A stretch of DNA of 64,000 nucleotides from Pontibacter ramchanderi. Its GTDB lineage: Bacteria; Bacteroidota; Bacteroidia; Cytophagales; Hymenobacteraceae. The notes under the pieces were generated by a model. The model was given only the letters and a program-made list of their open reading frames with translations. It had not been told where the DNA came from and did no database searches. The translations under genes and the position numbers were made by a program. Shown here in pieces: positions 18,211-26,873 of this stretch. How positions within the stretch are numbered: the stretch's first letter is position 1; every line of letters begins with the position of its first letter. The stretch is from positions 1,054,001 to 1,118,000 of the forward strand of contig NZ_PJMU01000001.1 in assembly GCF_002846395.1 (NCBI RefSeq), given 5' to 3'.

Positions 18211-20028
18211 GTGAAGAACAACGAAGACACAGCACAGGCGGCAAAGCCCCGACGCCTGTTCGACTGCATAGACTGGCAACTGAAGCACTTCCCGCTGGAC
18301 GACATGCTGGCCGCCAAAGAAGACGGTGCGTGGCAGAGGTATAGCACCCGCGATGTGCAGGACAAGGTGAACCGCATCAGCGCTGCCCTGCTCGGCCTGG
18401 GCATCAGCAAAGGCGACGGCACCGCCGAAGGACGCGACAAGATCGCCATCATCAGCCCCAACTGCCCCGAGTGGATGCTGGTGGACATGGCCATCCAGCA
18501 GATCGGCGCCATCTCGGTGCCCATCTACCCGACCATCAGCAACAGCGAACTGGAATTTGTGCTGCAGGATGCCGCCGTGAAGGTGGCCTTTGTGGGCAAC
18601 GAGCCGCTCTACCGCAAAATACTGGGCATTCAGGACGCGCTCCCGGCCCTGGAGGCTGTCTATACCTTTAAGCAGGTCGAAGATGCCCCATACTGGAAAG
18701 AACTTTTAGCGGAACCTTCTCCCTATACCTTGCAACAAGTGCATGTGCTGCGCGATGCCGTGGACGAGCACGAACTGGCCACCATCCTCTATACCTCCGG
18801 CACCACCGGCACACCCAAAGGCGTGATGCTCTCGCACCACAACATCTTGAGCAACATGTTCGACAGCGCCCTGATCATACAGGAGATCGGTGTGTTCCGC
18901 AAAAAAGCAATCAGTTTTCTGCCCCTCAACCACGCTTTCGAGCGCATGGCCACTTATTGCTATTTCTACTGCGGGGTGTCGATCTACTATGCAGAGGGGA
19001 TGGAGACCATTGCGGCCAACCTGCGTGAGGTGAAGCCCACCATGTTCACCACGGTGCCGCGCCTGCTCGAAAAGGTATACGAGGGCATTGTGGCCAAAGG
19101 CTCCGAGCTAACCGGCAACAAAAAGAGGCTCTTCTTCTGGGCCCTGGAGCTGGCCGAGCGCTTCGAGATAAACAAACCTATGCCATTGGCTTACCGCCTG
19201 CAGCTGGCCCTGGCCGACCGACTGGTGTTCAGCAAGTGGCGCGAGGCGCTGGGTGGCGAGGTGAAAGCCATCATTACGGGTGCGGCGGCCTGCCAGGTGC
19301 GCCTGCTCCGCATCTTCACCGCCGCCGGCATCGTGATCCAGGAGGGCTATGGCCTGACCGAGGCCTCGCCCATTATCAGCGGCAACCGCTACCCGGAGCA
19401 TAACCGCATGTTCGGCACGGTGGGGCCGCTGCTCAAGAGCGTGGAGGTGAAGATCGCCGAGGACGGTGAGATCCTGTGCAAAGGCCCGAACGTGATGATG
19501 GGTTATTACCGCCGCCCGGACCTGACCGCGGAGGTGATCGATGCCGAAGGCTGGCTGCATACCGGCGACATCGGCACCATGGTGGACGACAAGTTCCTGA
19601 AGATAACGGACCGCAAAAAAGAACTCTTCAAAACCAGCGGCGGCAAGTACGTGGCCCCGCAGCCCATCGAAAACAAGATGGTGGAGAGCAGTTGGATCGA
19701 GCAGATCATGGTGGTGGGCGAAATGCAGAAGTTCGTGGGAGCGCTCATCGTACCGGCTTTCAACAAGCTGCGCGAGTGGTACGACCAGCAGGGCAAAACC
19801 TGGCCCGGTAACAAGGCCGTGCTCGAAGACCAGGAGGTATGGACCCTCATCAAACAGGCTGTGAACCAGTACAACCGGGAGTTCAACCCGGTGGAGCAGA
19901 TCAAAAAATTCGCGCTTATACCTGGGGAGTGGTCCATCGAGAACGGTGAGCTCACGCCTACCCTCAAACTCAAGCGCCGCGTCATCCTCGAGCGGTATAA
20001 AGACCTGGTAAGCTCCCTTTACGTGTAG
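18211..20028 (+). CDS. Long-chain fatty acid-CoA ligase (AMP-dependent synthetase)
   Basis: A 605-residue adenylating enzyme that activates long-chain fatty acids to acyl-CoA. The P-loop-like signature ILYTSGTTGTPKGVMLSHHN (about residues 193-212), GYGLTEASPIISGNR near residue 382, WLHTGDIGTM and DRKKELFKTSGGKYVAPQ near residue 470 are all present. The start is GTG: an in-frame stop lies three codons upstream and the next ATG is 31 codons in, past conserved sequence. It has seven TATACCT-type motifs in the coding strand, in more than one reading frame. The enzyme could feed beta-oxidation or the sphingolipid route, without positional evidence. Confidence 0.93.
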   Translation: MKNNEDTAQAAKPRRLFDCIDWQLKHFPLDDMLAAKEDGAWQRYSTRDVQDKVNRISAALLGLGISKGDGTAEGRDKIAIISPNCPEWMLVDMAIQQIGAISVPIYPTISNSELEFVLQDAAVKVAFVGNEPLYRKILGIQDALPALEAVYTFKQVEDAPYWKELLAEPSPYTLQQVHVLRDAVDEHELATILYTSGTTGTPKGVMLSHHNILSNMFDSALIIQEIGVFRKKAISFLPLNHAFERMATYCYFYCGVSIYYAEGMETIAANLREVKPTMFTTVPRLLEKVYEGIVAKGSELTGNKKRLFFWALELAERFEINKPMPLAYRLQLALADRLVFSKWREALGGEVKAIITGAAACQVRLLRIFTAAGIVIQEGYGLTEASPIISGNRYPEHNRMFGTVGPLLKSVEVKIAEDGEILCKGPNVMMGYYRRPDLTAEVIDAEGWLHTGDIGTMVDDKFLKITDRKKELFKTSGGKYVAPQPIENKMVESSWIEQIMVVGEMQKFVGALIVPAFNKLREWYDQQGKTWPGNKAVLEDQEVWTLIKQAVNQYNREFNPVEQIKKFALIPGEWSIENGELTPTLKLKRRVILERYKDLVSSLYV

Positions 20029-20057
20029 GGACCGCTATACCTGTAGAATAGGGAAAC

Positions 20058-20108
20058 GATGGTTCCGGGGGCCGCAGACTGCCTGCTGCCGGAACCATCT
20101 GCTTTTTT
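20058..20108 (+). terminator. Rho-independent terminator after the acyl-CoA ligase
   Basis: GATGGTTCCGG (20058-20068) pairs exactly with CCGGAACCATC (20089-20099), then TGCTTTTTT. It is 29 bases after the stop codon. Confidence 0.9.
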
Positions 20109-20125
20109 CGAAAGTATGTATAGGT

Positions 20126-20548
20126 ATGAATGACGCCGAAGAAACACTGGAAGGAGCCGACACCGTATTGCCAGCTCCCGAAACGCTTGTACCGACTACG
20201 CTGAACAAAGCCAACGTGCTGTTCATTGGCCCCGTGGAGAACGGTTACTTTAAGCCCGCACCCGACTTAAAGCACAGCCCGCCCCGCTGGGAGCCGGGCC
20301 TGTACAGCCTGGCTGCAGGCAAGTGGCCCTCACCCAATCTCACCGCCGACCTGCAGGACCTCACGCCCTACAACGGGCAGGCCATCCTGGTCATCGCCTC
20401 AGACTGGAACCAGGAGGTGATCAGCGAGGCGCGAATTTTTGGCGTGCTGGATAAGGTGGCCTGCGATGTGATCCAGAAGTTTGCCTACGAGCACATGCAG
20501 GACAAGGAGGAAGAAATAGCTTCCTACATCTCCGGCATCAGCAATTAA
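20126..20548 (+). CDS. Hypothetical protein, 140 residues
   Basis: I do not recognise the family. The sequence has an acidic, proline-rich N-terminus (residues 1-25), a central block with FIGPVENGYFKPAPDLKHSP and WEPGLYSLAAGKWPSP, and a helical C-terminus (EARIFGVLDKVACDVIQKFAYEHM). No signal peptide or membrane segment is evident. Codon use fits the neighbours, and the frame is open between a terminator and a convergent gene 23 bases away, which supports a true gene. A GTATAGGTATG stretch lies immediately before the start. Confidence 0.6.
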   Translation: MNDAEETLEGADTVLPAPETLVPTTLNKANVLFIGPVENGYFKPAPDLKHSPPRWEPGLYSLAAGKWPSPNLTADLQDLTPYNGQAILVIASDWNQEVISEARIFGVLDKVACDVIQKFAYEHMQDKEEEIASYISGISN

Positions 20549-20571
20549 AAACGACTTCAGGGGTTGGCAGC

Positions 20572-20862
20572 CTACAGCACCAGCAAAGTGTTGGTGCCGC
20601 CGTACTCGTTGGGGGTTTCGCCGTCGGCGTCGGGGTCGTTGCGCCATTCGGTGCCGTTAACCAGGTACTTAAACTCGTGCTGGGTATGGCGCGGAAGATT
20701 CTGCACACACTCAAACACACCGTCCTTTCTCTTTTTCATCTGGATCGGCGTTTCCCAGTCGTTGTTGAGGCCGCGTATTTCCACCCGCTCTGCATCCGTC
20801 AGGCTCATCGTGAACTTTACCTTGCACTGGTCTTTCGTCTTTAAGTAGGTTTTCTGGATCAT
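20572..20862 (-). CDS. Stand-alone glycogen-binding domain protein (CBM48 / isoamylase early-set type)
   Basis: A 96-residue protein made of one CBM48-like beta-sandwich: KVKFTMSLTDAERVEIRGLNNDW with the later KKRKDGVFECVQNLP and FKYLVNGTEWRNDPDADG, the pattern shared by AMPK-beta glycogen-binding domains and the N-terminal domains of branching enzymes. No catalytic domain follows. Free-standing copies are common in Bacteroidota and may target glycogen or act on a partner enzyme; the function is unproven. It is convergent with the hypothetical gene upstream. No glycogen metabolism genes are nearby. Confidence 0.85.
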   Translation of the reverse strand: MIQKTYLKTKDQCKVKFTMSLTDAERVEIRGLNNDWETPIQMKKRKDGVFECVQNLPRHTQHEFKYLVNGTEWRNDPDADGETPNEYGGTNTLLVL

Positions 20863-21513
20863 CCTTATCTGGTTAATATTATCTGCTCTCTATTGCTGCT
20901 GCATTGCGGCAGGATGTGGCGCGTCAGCGGTCCAAATGATGTGCTCACTCCCCTCTTCACAAGTACCCGATCCTTTGCCAAACCGCCAGCCGCACCAGCC
21001 CTAACATGTACTCCAATCAATCAAATTTGGTTAACCCTGCTTTTAACATGGTTTTTCCTACTCAATCGTTTTCCTAACGTTTAATAGAGTCTATACCTGA
21101 CCATGGTGCATAGACTGTGGGCTGAGCACAAAGCGTATGCTTTTACCTGCTGGCGGCGGTTAAAACAGAATGGCCGGCGACCGGTCCGTTTAGGTATAGC
21201 CGGAGGTTGCGCTGGAAGCGGGTGTCGGGCATGACACGCCAAACCAGCAGCTTTTCTTATACCTTCCACCCTCCCGTTGCAGGCACCCTACAAAGCACGC
21301 TACTGTCTGCTTACTTCCCTGATGGCTAGAAATTTATCGCACGCTTGCACCCCCTCATCACCCGCCCAGCATCCTGGCGCCACCAACAATAAGCTGAGAT
21401 AAAGTCTACACTTTTCGAATATTCTGTTTAATTTAAACAGCTCAAAACCTGTGGTTCATCCATAACAGCCTTTTAAACTAAACTTTACAAGCTTTTACCT
21501 CTGCCATTCTCTC
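20863..21513. other. 650-base gap without a supported gene
   Basis: The space between the CBM48 gene and the symporter start holds only short ORFs without resemblance to proteins. It contains three copies of the AGGTATA/TATACCT motif (near 21091, 21190 and 21256). The last 100 bases before the symporter are AT-rich (around 21415-21480) and probably hold its promoter, but I see no clean TTTG/TAnnTTTG pair. A small RNA cannot be excluded by eye. Confidence 0.5.
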
Positions 21514-22989
21514 ATGGAAAACATCATCAGCTCGGTGAACGACATCGTCTGGAGCAACGCACTTATCGTCCTTTGCCTGGGGGCAGGTGTGTACTTCTCC
21601 TTCGCTACCAAATTTCTGCAGATACGCTATCTCCGCGAAATGCTGCGCCTCCTTTTTCAGGGAGAGTCCTCCCACAAAGGCATCAGTTCTTTCCAGGCTT
21701 TTACCGTGGCCATTGCCGGACGGGTGGGCACGGGTAACATTGCCGGTGTCGCGACGGCGATTGCCATGGGCGGACCGGGCGCTGTGTTCTGGATGTGGAT
21801 GATCGCCTTCCTGGGCAGTTCGTCTGCCTTTATAGAGGCCACCCTGGGCCAGATCTACAAGCAGGTAAAAGACGGACAGTACCGGGGTGGCCCTGCTTAC
21901 TACATCGAAAAAGGCCTTGGCGTAAAATGGTACGCGGTGGTGTTTGCGGTCGCCACCATCATCAGCATGGCCCTGTTCCTGCCGGGCGTACAGAGCAACA
22001 GCATTGCCTCGGGTATGAGCACGGCCTTTCAGATACCGATGGCCTATACGGGCGGTGCGGTTACGCTGCTGCTCGCCCTGATCATTATAGGTGGTGTGAA
22101 GCGCATCGGTAACGTGGCGCAGATCGTGGTGCCGTTTATGGCGGGTGCTTATATCCTGATGTCGGTGGTGATCATCCTGATGAATATTTCGGAGGTGCCG
22201 GCCATTTTCAACCTCATCTTCAGCTCTGCCTTTGACCTGGAGCCCGCTTTTGCCGGCGTGTTTGGTATGGCCATTGCCTGGGGCGTGAAGCGCGGCATCT
22301 ACTCCAACGAAGCAGGCCAGGGCACGGCGCCGCATGCCGCCGCCGCTGCCGAAGTGAGCCACCCGGCCAAACAGGGACTGGTGCAGGCCTTCTCTGTTTA
22401 CATCGACACGCTTTTCGTTTGCTCGGCCACGGCTTTCATGATCCTGTTTACGGGGCAATACAATGTAGTGAACCCGGAAGGCGGCTTCCTGGTGGAGAAC
22501 CTGCCCGGTATACCTTACGGACCGGAGTATACGCAGCTCGCCGTGAATGAGCACTTCCCTACACTGGGCAGCGGTTTTATCGCCATTTCGCTGTTCTTCT
22601 TTGCCTTCACCACCATCATGGCTTACTACTACATCGCCGAAACCAACCTGAGCTACCTGAACACCAAAAACAGAAAGTGGATGCTGTGGGCGCTGCGAAT
22701 CCTGATACTGGCTGCCACTTTCTATGGCTCCGTGAAGACGGCGGAATCGGCCTGGACGCTGGGCGACATCGGCGTGGGCCTGATGGCCTGGCTGAACGTG
22801 ATCGCGATCTTCTTGCTCCGCAAACCTGCCTTACGTACCCTGCAGGATTACCTGGCTCAGCGCAAAGCCGGCCTCGACCCAACCTTCGACCCGGTGAAGC
22901 TCGGTATAAAGAACGCCGGCGACTGGAACAAAGCGATCGGTGTTGATCAAGAGGAAACCATGGATCAAAGAGAATTGAAAGCGGTTTAG
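21514..22989 (+). CDS. Sodium/alanine symporter family protein (AGCS)
   Basis: A 491-residue inner-membrane transporter with about ten to eleven helices, moving small neutral amino acids with sodium. Family blocks: SSFQAFTVAIAGRVGTGNIAGVATAIAMGGPGAVFWMW (a conserved loop; residues about 65-100), GGPAYYIEKGLG near 128, and SNEAGQGTAPHAAAAAEVSHPAKQG near 268, the signature with conserved Asn, Glu and Gly. It is 491 residues, normal for the family. It is monocistronic, ending in a strong terminator 20 bases after the stop. Confidence 0.95.
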   Translation: MENIISSVNDIVWSNALIVLCLGAGVYFSFATKFLQIRYLREMLRLLFQGESSHKGISSFQAFTVAIAGRVGTGNIAGVATAIAMGGPGAVFWMWMIAFLGSSSAFIEATLGQIYKQVKDGQYRGGPAYYIEKGLGVKWYAVVFAVATIISMALFLPGVQSNSIASGMSTAFQIPMAYTGGAVTLLLALIIIGGVKRIGNVAQIVVPFMAGAYILMSVVIILMNISEVPAIFNLIFSSAFDLEPAFAGVFGMAIAWGVKRGIYSNEAGQGTAPHAAAAAEVSHPAKQGLVQAFSVYIDTLFVCSATAFMILFTGQYNVVNPEGGFLVENLPGIPYGPEYTQLAVNEHFPTLGSGFIAISLFFFAFTTIMAYYYIAETNLSYLNTKNRKWMLWALRILILAATFYGSVKTAESAWTLGDIGVGLMAWLNVIAIFLLRKPALRTLQDYLAQRKAGLDPTFDPVKLGIKNAGDWNKAIGVDQEETMDQRELKAV

Positions 22990-23008
22990 CTTTGGAAATA
23001 AGAGTTAT

Positions 23009-23050
23009 AAAACTGAAAGAGACGCTGCTAAGGCGTCTCTTTCAGTTTTT
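23009..23050. terminator. Strong terminator after the symporter gene
   Basis: AAAACTGAAAGAGACGC (23009-23025) pairs with GCGTCTCTTTCAGTTTT around a 7-base loop, a 17-bp perfect stem flanked by A and T runs, so it can work in both directions. Confidence 0.95.
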
Positions 23051-23143
23051 AATGGCAATACTATTTTGTGCAGACTATCCTACTCTGTTCGAAGTCCGCT
23101 AAATGGGCGCTTCAAAGCTTCTCCATTAGGTTTCTGCCAATGA

Positions 23144-23167
23144 AACTGTCCCCTTGAGGGGGCAGTC
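23144..23167. repeat. Palindromic repeat copy 1 (truncated)
   Basis: ACTG, then CCCCTTGAGGGGG, then CAGT: the core of the TCCCCTTGAGGGGA repeat family with symmetric flanks but without the AGGGGTGT tail seen in other copies. It lies in AT-richer DNA between the symporter terminator and the DUF559 gene. Confidence 0.8.
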
Positions 23168-23214
23168 TCGCTTGCCTAAGAAACTTATTTTTTAAGATTT
23201 AGAATAATAGTGGG

Positions 23215-23245
23215 AACTATCCCCTTGAGGGGATTATAGGGGTGT
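23215..23245 (+). repeat. Palindromic repeat copy 2, upstream flank of the DUF559 gene
   Basis: Core ATCCCCTTGAGGGGAT followed by TATAGGGGTGT. It is oriented opposite to copy 3 beyond the gene; together they enclose the DUF559 gene as inverted repeats about 545 bases apart overall. Confidence 0.85.
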
Positions 23246-23344
23246 CTTTCAAACCTATAAAGCCAGCACTGTTGCTCTCCGCAGAACTTAAAAATACTGC
23301 CTTTTGTATGGGTTACAGAACTTTGAATATGGCAAATAGCAGGT

Positions 23345-23713
23345 ATGAAAAAGAACACCATTATACCTTACAAAGAGTATCTCAAAGCCAAAGCAAGAGA
23401 GCTGAGGAAAAACAGTACACTTGCTGAGATCCTTTTATGGCAGGAAATAAAGGAGCGAAAATTAATGGGTACCCAGTTTCACAGGCAAGTACCTATGCTA
23501 GATTATATTGTTGATTTCTATTGTCACGAGCTACAACTAGCAATCGAGATAGATGGAGACAGCCATGATTACAGTTTTGACTATGATACAAAGCGACAGT
23601 CGGAACTGGAACAGTATGGGGTAAGGTTCTTAAGATTCGATGATATTGAGATCAAGAAAAATATCCAAAATGTACTGCGAACATTAGAGCACTGGATTAC
23701 TGAGAACAAGTGA
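23345..23713 (+). CDS. DUF559 domain protein (Vsr/PD-(D/E)xK-like endonuclease)
   Basis: A 122-residue protein made of one DUF559 domain, related to very-short-patch repair and restriction-like nucleases. Visible features: ARELRKNSTLAEILLWQEIK (helical start), FHRQVPMLDYIVDFYC (conserved Asp), LAIEIDGDSHDYSFDYDTKR (catalytic-like E-x-D and His), and VRFLRFDDIEIKKN. Length is typical. DNA around it is clearly AT-richer than the neighbouring genes, and it lies between inverted copies of a palindromic repeat, which suggests the unit moved as a whole. No known role; a homing, repair or repeat-mobilising nuclease is possible. Confidence 0.88.
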   Translation: MKKNTIIPYKEYLKAKARELRKNSTLAEILLWQEIKERKLMGTQFHRQVPMLDYIVDFYCHELQLAIEIDGDSHDYSFDYDTKRQSELEQYGVRFLRFDDIEIKKNIQNVLRTLEHWITENK

Positions 23714-23731
23714 TATCGCCGGTGCACGATT

Positions 23732-23759
23732 ACACCCCTATAGTCCCCTCAAGGGGACA
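23732..23759 (-). repeat. Palindromic repeat copy 3, downstream flank of the DUF559 gene
   Basis: ACACCCCTATAGTCCCCTC plus AAGGGGACA, the reverse orientation of copies 2 and 4. It starts 19 bases after the DUF559 stop. Confidence 0.88.
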
Positions 23760-23846
23760 CTCTTTTCTTGCGGGTTCTAAGGCTATTCCAGGGAAACAAC
23801 TTCTATTTTGATACTAAAAGTATCCAACTAATAAATAGTAATAACG

Positions 23847-23878
23847 GAACTGTCCCCTTGAGGGGACTACAGGGGTGT
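23847..23878 (+). repeat. Palindromic repeat copy 4
   Basis: GAACTGTCCCCTTGAGGGGA then CTACAGGGGTGT, the most complete copy of the family; nearly identical to the copy at 28762. Confidence 0.9.
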
Positions 23879-23934
23879 AGAGGCGGTGATGGAAAGCAAC
23901 TAATCACCTATTTGCGATTTCCTCTCTAATGTAA

Positions 23935-23996
23935 ACACCCCTCTGAGAGCTACGCTCGCTACCTTCGAACTCGCATGCTCAGTAATCCTCAAGGGG
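23935..23996 (-). repeat. Palindromic repeat copy 5, long variant
   Basis: ACACCCCTCTGAGAG at the left and TCCTCAAGGGG at the right, with about 35 bases inserted where the centre would be. The insert contains CTGAG and CTCAG arms, so it can fold separately. It aligns to the long copy at 28913 in overall plan. Confidence 0.7.
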
Positions 23997-24076
23997 TGAA
24001 TCCCGTTGAACGAAACAACCCTGTCTTTAATAGGACTACAAGGGTGTAATCGTGCACAAACTATATCTCCCAACAA

Positions 24077-26533
24077 TCACAGAGCGGTCCGCTCCCACTC
24101 CACCTCCGGAAACACCACCTCCAGCTGCCGTTTGATCACGCGGTAATTCCCTTTCCAGAAACTGCCAAGATCCGATACCGCCGTGATCGGTTTCAACTCC
24201 GGGGTAAGCAGAGCCAGTTCCACGGTCATCTCGCCATCGTCTACTGTCGGGCTTTCCTCCCAGCTTAGCACGTCCTGCAGGCGTATCTCCAACCTCGGCT
24301 GTGCGCCATCGGGTTTATACTCCAGCTCTATAGTTGAACCATCCGGCAGCGCTAAAAAAGCAGGTGCCAACATATCCAGTCGTTCGCGCTGTGAATCATC
24401 CAGGTACTTCTTCTCCAGTATTGGCAAGAGTTCCAGTTCCATCAGCTCATCCGGGTGCTCGATGTCGAAGAGGTAGGGCTTCAGCCAATCCCAGTTGATC
24501 ATGAGCAGGGTGCTGGTGCTTACGTCGGGCCAGAACTCGGAGGGGCGCCATTTGCGGAGGCTCATCACGCGGTTTTGCCATTGCGTGAGCTCGTGGTTGA
24601 AGTCCAGCAGGTGCTCGCCTTCTGCTTTGATGGCCTCGGAGATGGCCGGTACGCGGTGCTTCTCGTCGGGTGGTGGCAGCGGCTTGCTTTGCAGCACGAT
24701 GCTGCCGATGCGGGTGTCCAGCGAGGCAGTGAGTTCGCCCTCGTTTACGTCCCAGTGGTATACCTCCTGCTGCTTCAACAGCGGAGCCAGGTCGCGTGGA
24801 TTGAGCGGCGAGGCCAGGAAAATGCGGCCCGGGTTGTCGCCCGAACCGGCATGCATATGCGCCACGGACAGCCAGGGCTCGTGCGCCAAATCGTCGCGGT
24901 GACCGGCGGAGGCGTACTGTCCGCTGGCCAGCTGGAACTGCGCGTTGTTGCCGGGACGGGCGTAGGCGATGCGCTCCGGGTAGCAATGCGCCAGCAGCAC
25001 ACCAGTTTCATACTCGTCGAAGGTACCGTTTTCGGGCGCTACCTCAAACAGCTGGCGATACGAGCGGGCAATCTTCTCGATCTTGGCAAAACGCTTGCCC
25101 TGCCCCTGTTCGGCTCTATACCTGCGCAGGGCTTCCACTCTTAAGTTAATGTCGATGCCGGCGTTGCGGTCCAGCGGATCGCGCTCTTCCAGAATGGCAG
25201 CAATGTCACTGGCCAGGGCTACCTGGTCGGTTTCTTCGGCTTTGAGCAGCATGTGCGCGATACGCGGGTGACAAGGCAACGCGTGCATTTTCCTGCCATG
25301 CTCCGTAATGCGGCCGTTCTCCAGCGCCTGCAGCTGGTGCAGCATCTCGGTGGCGTATTGCAGGGCGGCACGTGGCGGCGGGTTGAGCCAGGTCAGGCTG
25401 CGGATGTCCATAATACCCCACTGCGCCATATCGAGCACCAGGTTGGCCAGGTCGGCTTCCATGATCTCGGGGGTGCGGTGCGGGGACATGCGCTCCTGCG
25501 TGGTTTTGCTCCACATACGGTAGGCCGTGCCGGGACCCAAACGACCGGCACGACCGGCACGCTGGTCGGCGGCGTCTTTGGAGATACGCGCTGTTTCGAG
25601 GCGCGACAAACCCGACTTCGGATCGAAGCGGGAGGTTTTGCCGAAGCCCGTATCCACCACCACCGAAATGCCTTCTATGGTTAAGCTGGTCTCGGCAATG
25701 CTAGTCGCCAGCACCACCTTGCGCCTGCCCTGGCGGTCGGGCATGATGGCGGCGTACTGCTTGCCGAAGGGCAGCATACCGAACAGCGGGTGTATCTGCA
25801 CGCCGCGCAGCTGCTTGCGCAGGAGAATCTCTACTTTGCGTATGTCGTTTTCGCCGGGCAGAAACACGAGGATATCGCCTTCCTGCTCCTTGGCGGCCTG
25901 CTGCACCACTTTGGCAGTCATTTCGGGCAGCATGCGGTCGTCGGCGTCGCCGGTGTAAAAGGTCTCGATGGGGTATTGCCGCCCCATGCTCTGCGCCACC
26001 GGGGCCTTGAGCAGGCTTGTGAGCTGAGGCATGTCCAGGGTGGCCGACATCACCATGATGCGTAGGTCCGGGCGAAGCACTTGCTGCGCTTCCCGGCTCA
26101 GGGCCATGGCTACATCGGCATGGATGCTGCGCTCATGAAACTCGTCGAAGATCACGATGGCTATACCTGTCAGCGAGCGGTCGCTGTGGATCATGCGGGT
26201 GAGGATGCCTTCGGTCACGACTTCAATGCGGGTTTTGTCTGAAATGCGGTTCTCAAACCGGATACGGTAACCGACGGTCTGGCCTACCTCCTCGCCCAGC
26301 AGCTGCGCCAGGCGCTCGGCAATGGTTTTGGCCGCCAGGCGACGCGGCTCCAGCATGATGATCTTCTGATCTTTCAACCAGGGCTCGTCGAGTATCGCCA
26401 GCGGCAGCAAGGTGCTTTTACCTGCTCCCGGAGGGGCGTTTACGATCAGGGTATTCTGCGCCGAAAGGTGTTCTCTGACGGCAGGTATGATTTCCCGAAC
26501 GGGGAGGTCTATGGAGAAGGGGTTGAAAGGCAA
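24077..26533 (-). CDS. hrpB: ATP-dependent helicase HrpB
   Basis: An 818-residue DEAH-box helicase of the HrpB family. Motif I NAPPGAGKSTLLPLA (residues about 33-47), DEFHERS in place of DEAH (motif II), SATLDM (motif III), TSIAETSLTIEGI and QRAGRAGRLGPGTAYRMW (motif VI) are visible. The C-terminal HrpB domain follows, with VMSLRKWRPSEFWPDVS. HrpB proteins are predicted RNA helicases; the cellular role is unclear. Nothing upstream suggests an operon. A CAAAGTTA (TAACTTTG on the minus strand) lies at 26586-26593 as a promoter box. Confidence 0.95.
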   Translation of the reverse strand: MPFNPFSIDLPVREIIPAVREHLSAQNTLIVNAPPGAGKSTLLPLAILDEPWLKDQKIIMLEPRRLAAKTIAERLAQLLGEEVGQTVGYRIRFENRISDKTRIEVVTEGILTRMIHSDRSLTGIAIVIFDEFHERSIHADVAMALSREAQQVLRPDLRIMVMSATLDMPQLTSLLKAPVAQSMGRQYPIETFYTGDADDRMLPEMTAKVVQQAAKEQEGDILVFLPGENDIRKVEILLRKQLRGVQIHPLFGMLPFGKQYAAIMPDRQGRRKVVLATSIAETSLTIEGISVVVDTGFGKTSRFDPKSGLSRLETARISKDAADQRAGRAGRLGPGTAYRMWSKTTQERMSPHRTPEIMEADLANLVLDMAQWGIMDIRSLTWLNPPPRAALQYATEMLHQLQALENGRITEHGRKMHALPCHPRIAHMLLKAEETDQVALASDIAAILEERDPLDRNAGIDINLRVEALRRYRAEQGQGKRFAKIEKIARSYRQLFEVAPENGTFDEYETGVLLAHCYPERIAYARPGNNAQFQLASGQYASAGHRDDLAHEPWLSVAHMHAGSGDNPGRIFLASPLNPRDLAPLLKQQEVYHWDVNEGELTASLDTRIGSIVLQSKPLPPPDEKHRVPAISEAIKAEGEHLLDFNHELTQWQNRVMSLRKWRPSEFWPDVSTSTLLMINWDWLKPYLFDIEHPDELMELELLPILEKKYLDDSQRERLDMLAPAFLALPDGSTIELEYKPDGAQPRLEIRLQDVLSWEESPTVDDGEMTVELALLTPELKPITAVSDLGSFWKGNYRVIKRQLEVVFPEVEWERTAL

Positions 26534-26873
26534 TTTTTGTATTTTATAGTTGTACTTCAGACAGGTATACTTCGCTGCCAGCCAGCAAAGTTACACAAAG
26601 TTGGAGGGATATAAATCACTATTCAAAACGGTGTACGCATCCATAAAACGTAATTTGTCATAAACCCCGAAATCCGGCTTAGTGCATATACTAACCTAGC
26701 TTTTGGTTGTGCTTCCTGCCTGGAAATAATGATTCATCATTGAAATCTTTCCCTTAACATCAAACACTAATCAGTTCACCAGGTAATACCACTATTGATT
26801 CTACTTCTTCCGGATAATAGGTAAATTAGGTAAGGCAGTTTACATACTAATTTCAGAACAAAACCTTACAGCT
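26534..26873. other. Divergent intergenic region of HrpB and cytochrome c genes
   Basis: About 340 AT-rich bases with divergent starts at each end. On the minus strand TAACTTTG (26586-26593) is a probable minus-7 box for hrpB. No clear promoter for the cytochrome gene is visible; TAATTTCA near 26849 is the nearest approximation. No ORF with coding character is seen. Confidence 0.55.

Larger units (their letters stand above)
23722..24057. repeat. Repeat block bounded by a 16-bp perfect inverted repeat
   Basis: GTGCACGATTACACCC at 23722-23737 is exactly complementary to 24042-24057, and the similarity continues inward (TAGTCC on the left, GGACTA on the right). Between them are copies 3, 4 and 5 of the TCCCCTTGAGGGGA family and no gene. 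The block immediately follows the DUF559 stop and ends 20 bases before the HrpB stop. Confidence 0.85.

Noticed and set aside
21081-21269. Minus-strand ORF of 62 codons in the gap before the symporter
   Set aside because: Composition is not protein-like, and no upstream signals are visible.
23242-23427. Overlapping plus-strand ORF beginning inside the repeat before DUF559
   Set aside because: It uses a different frame from the DUF559 domain and its translation has no recognisable pattern.
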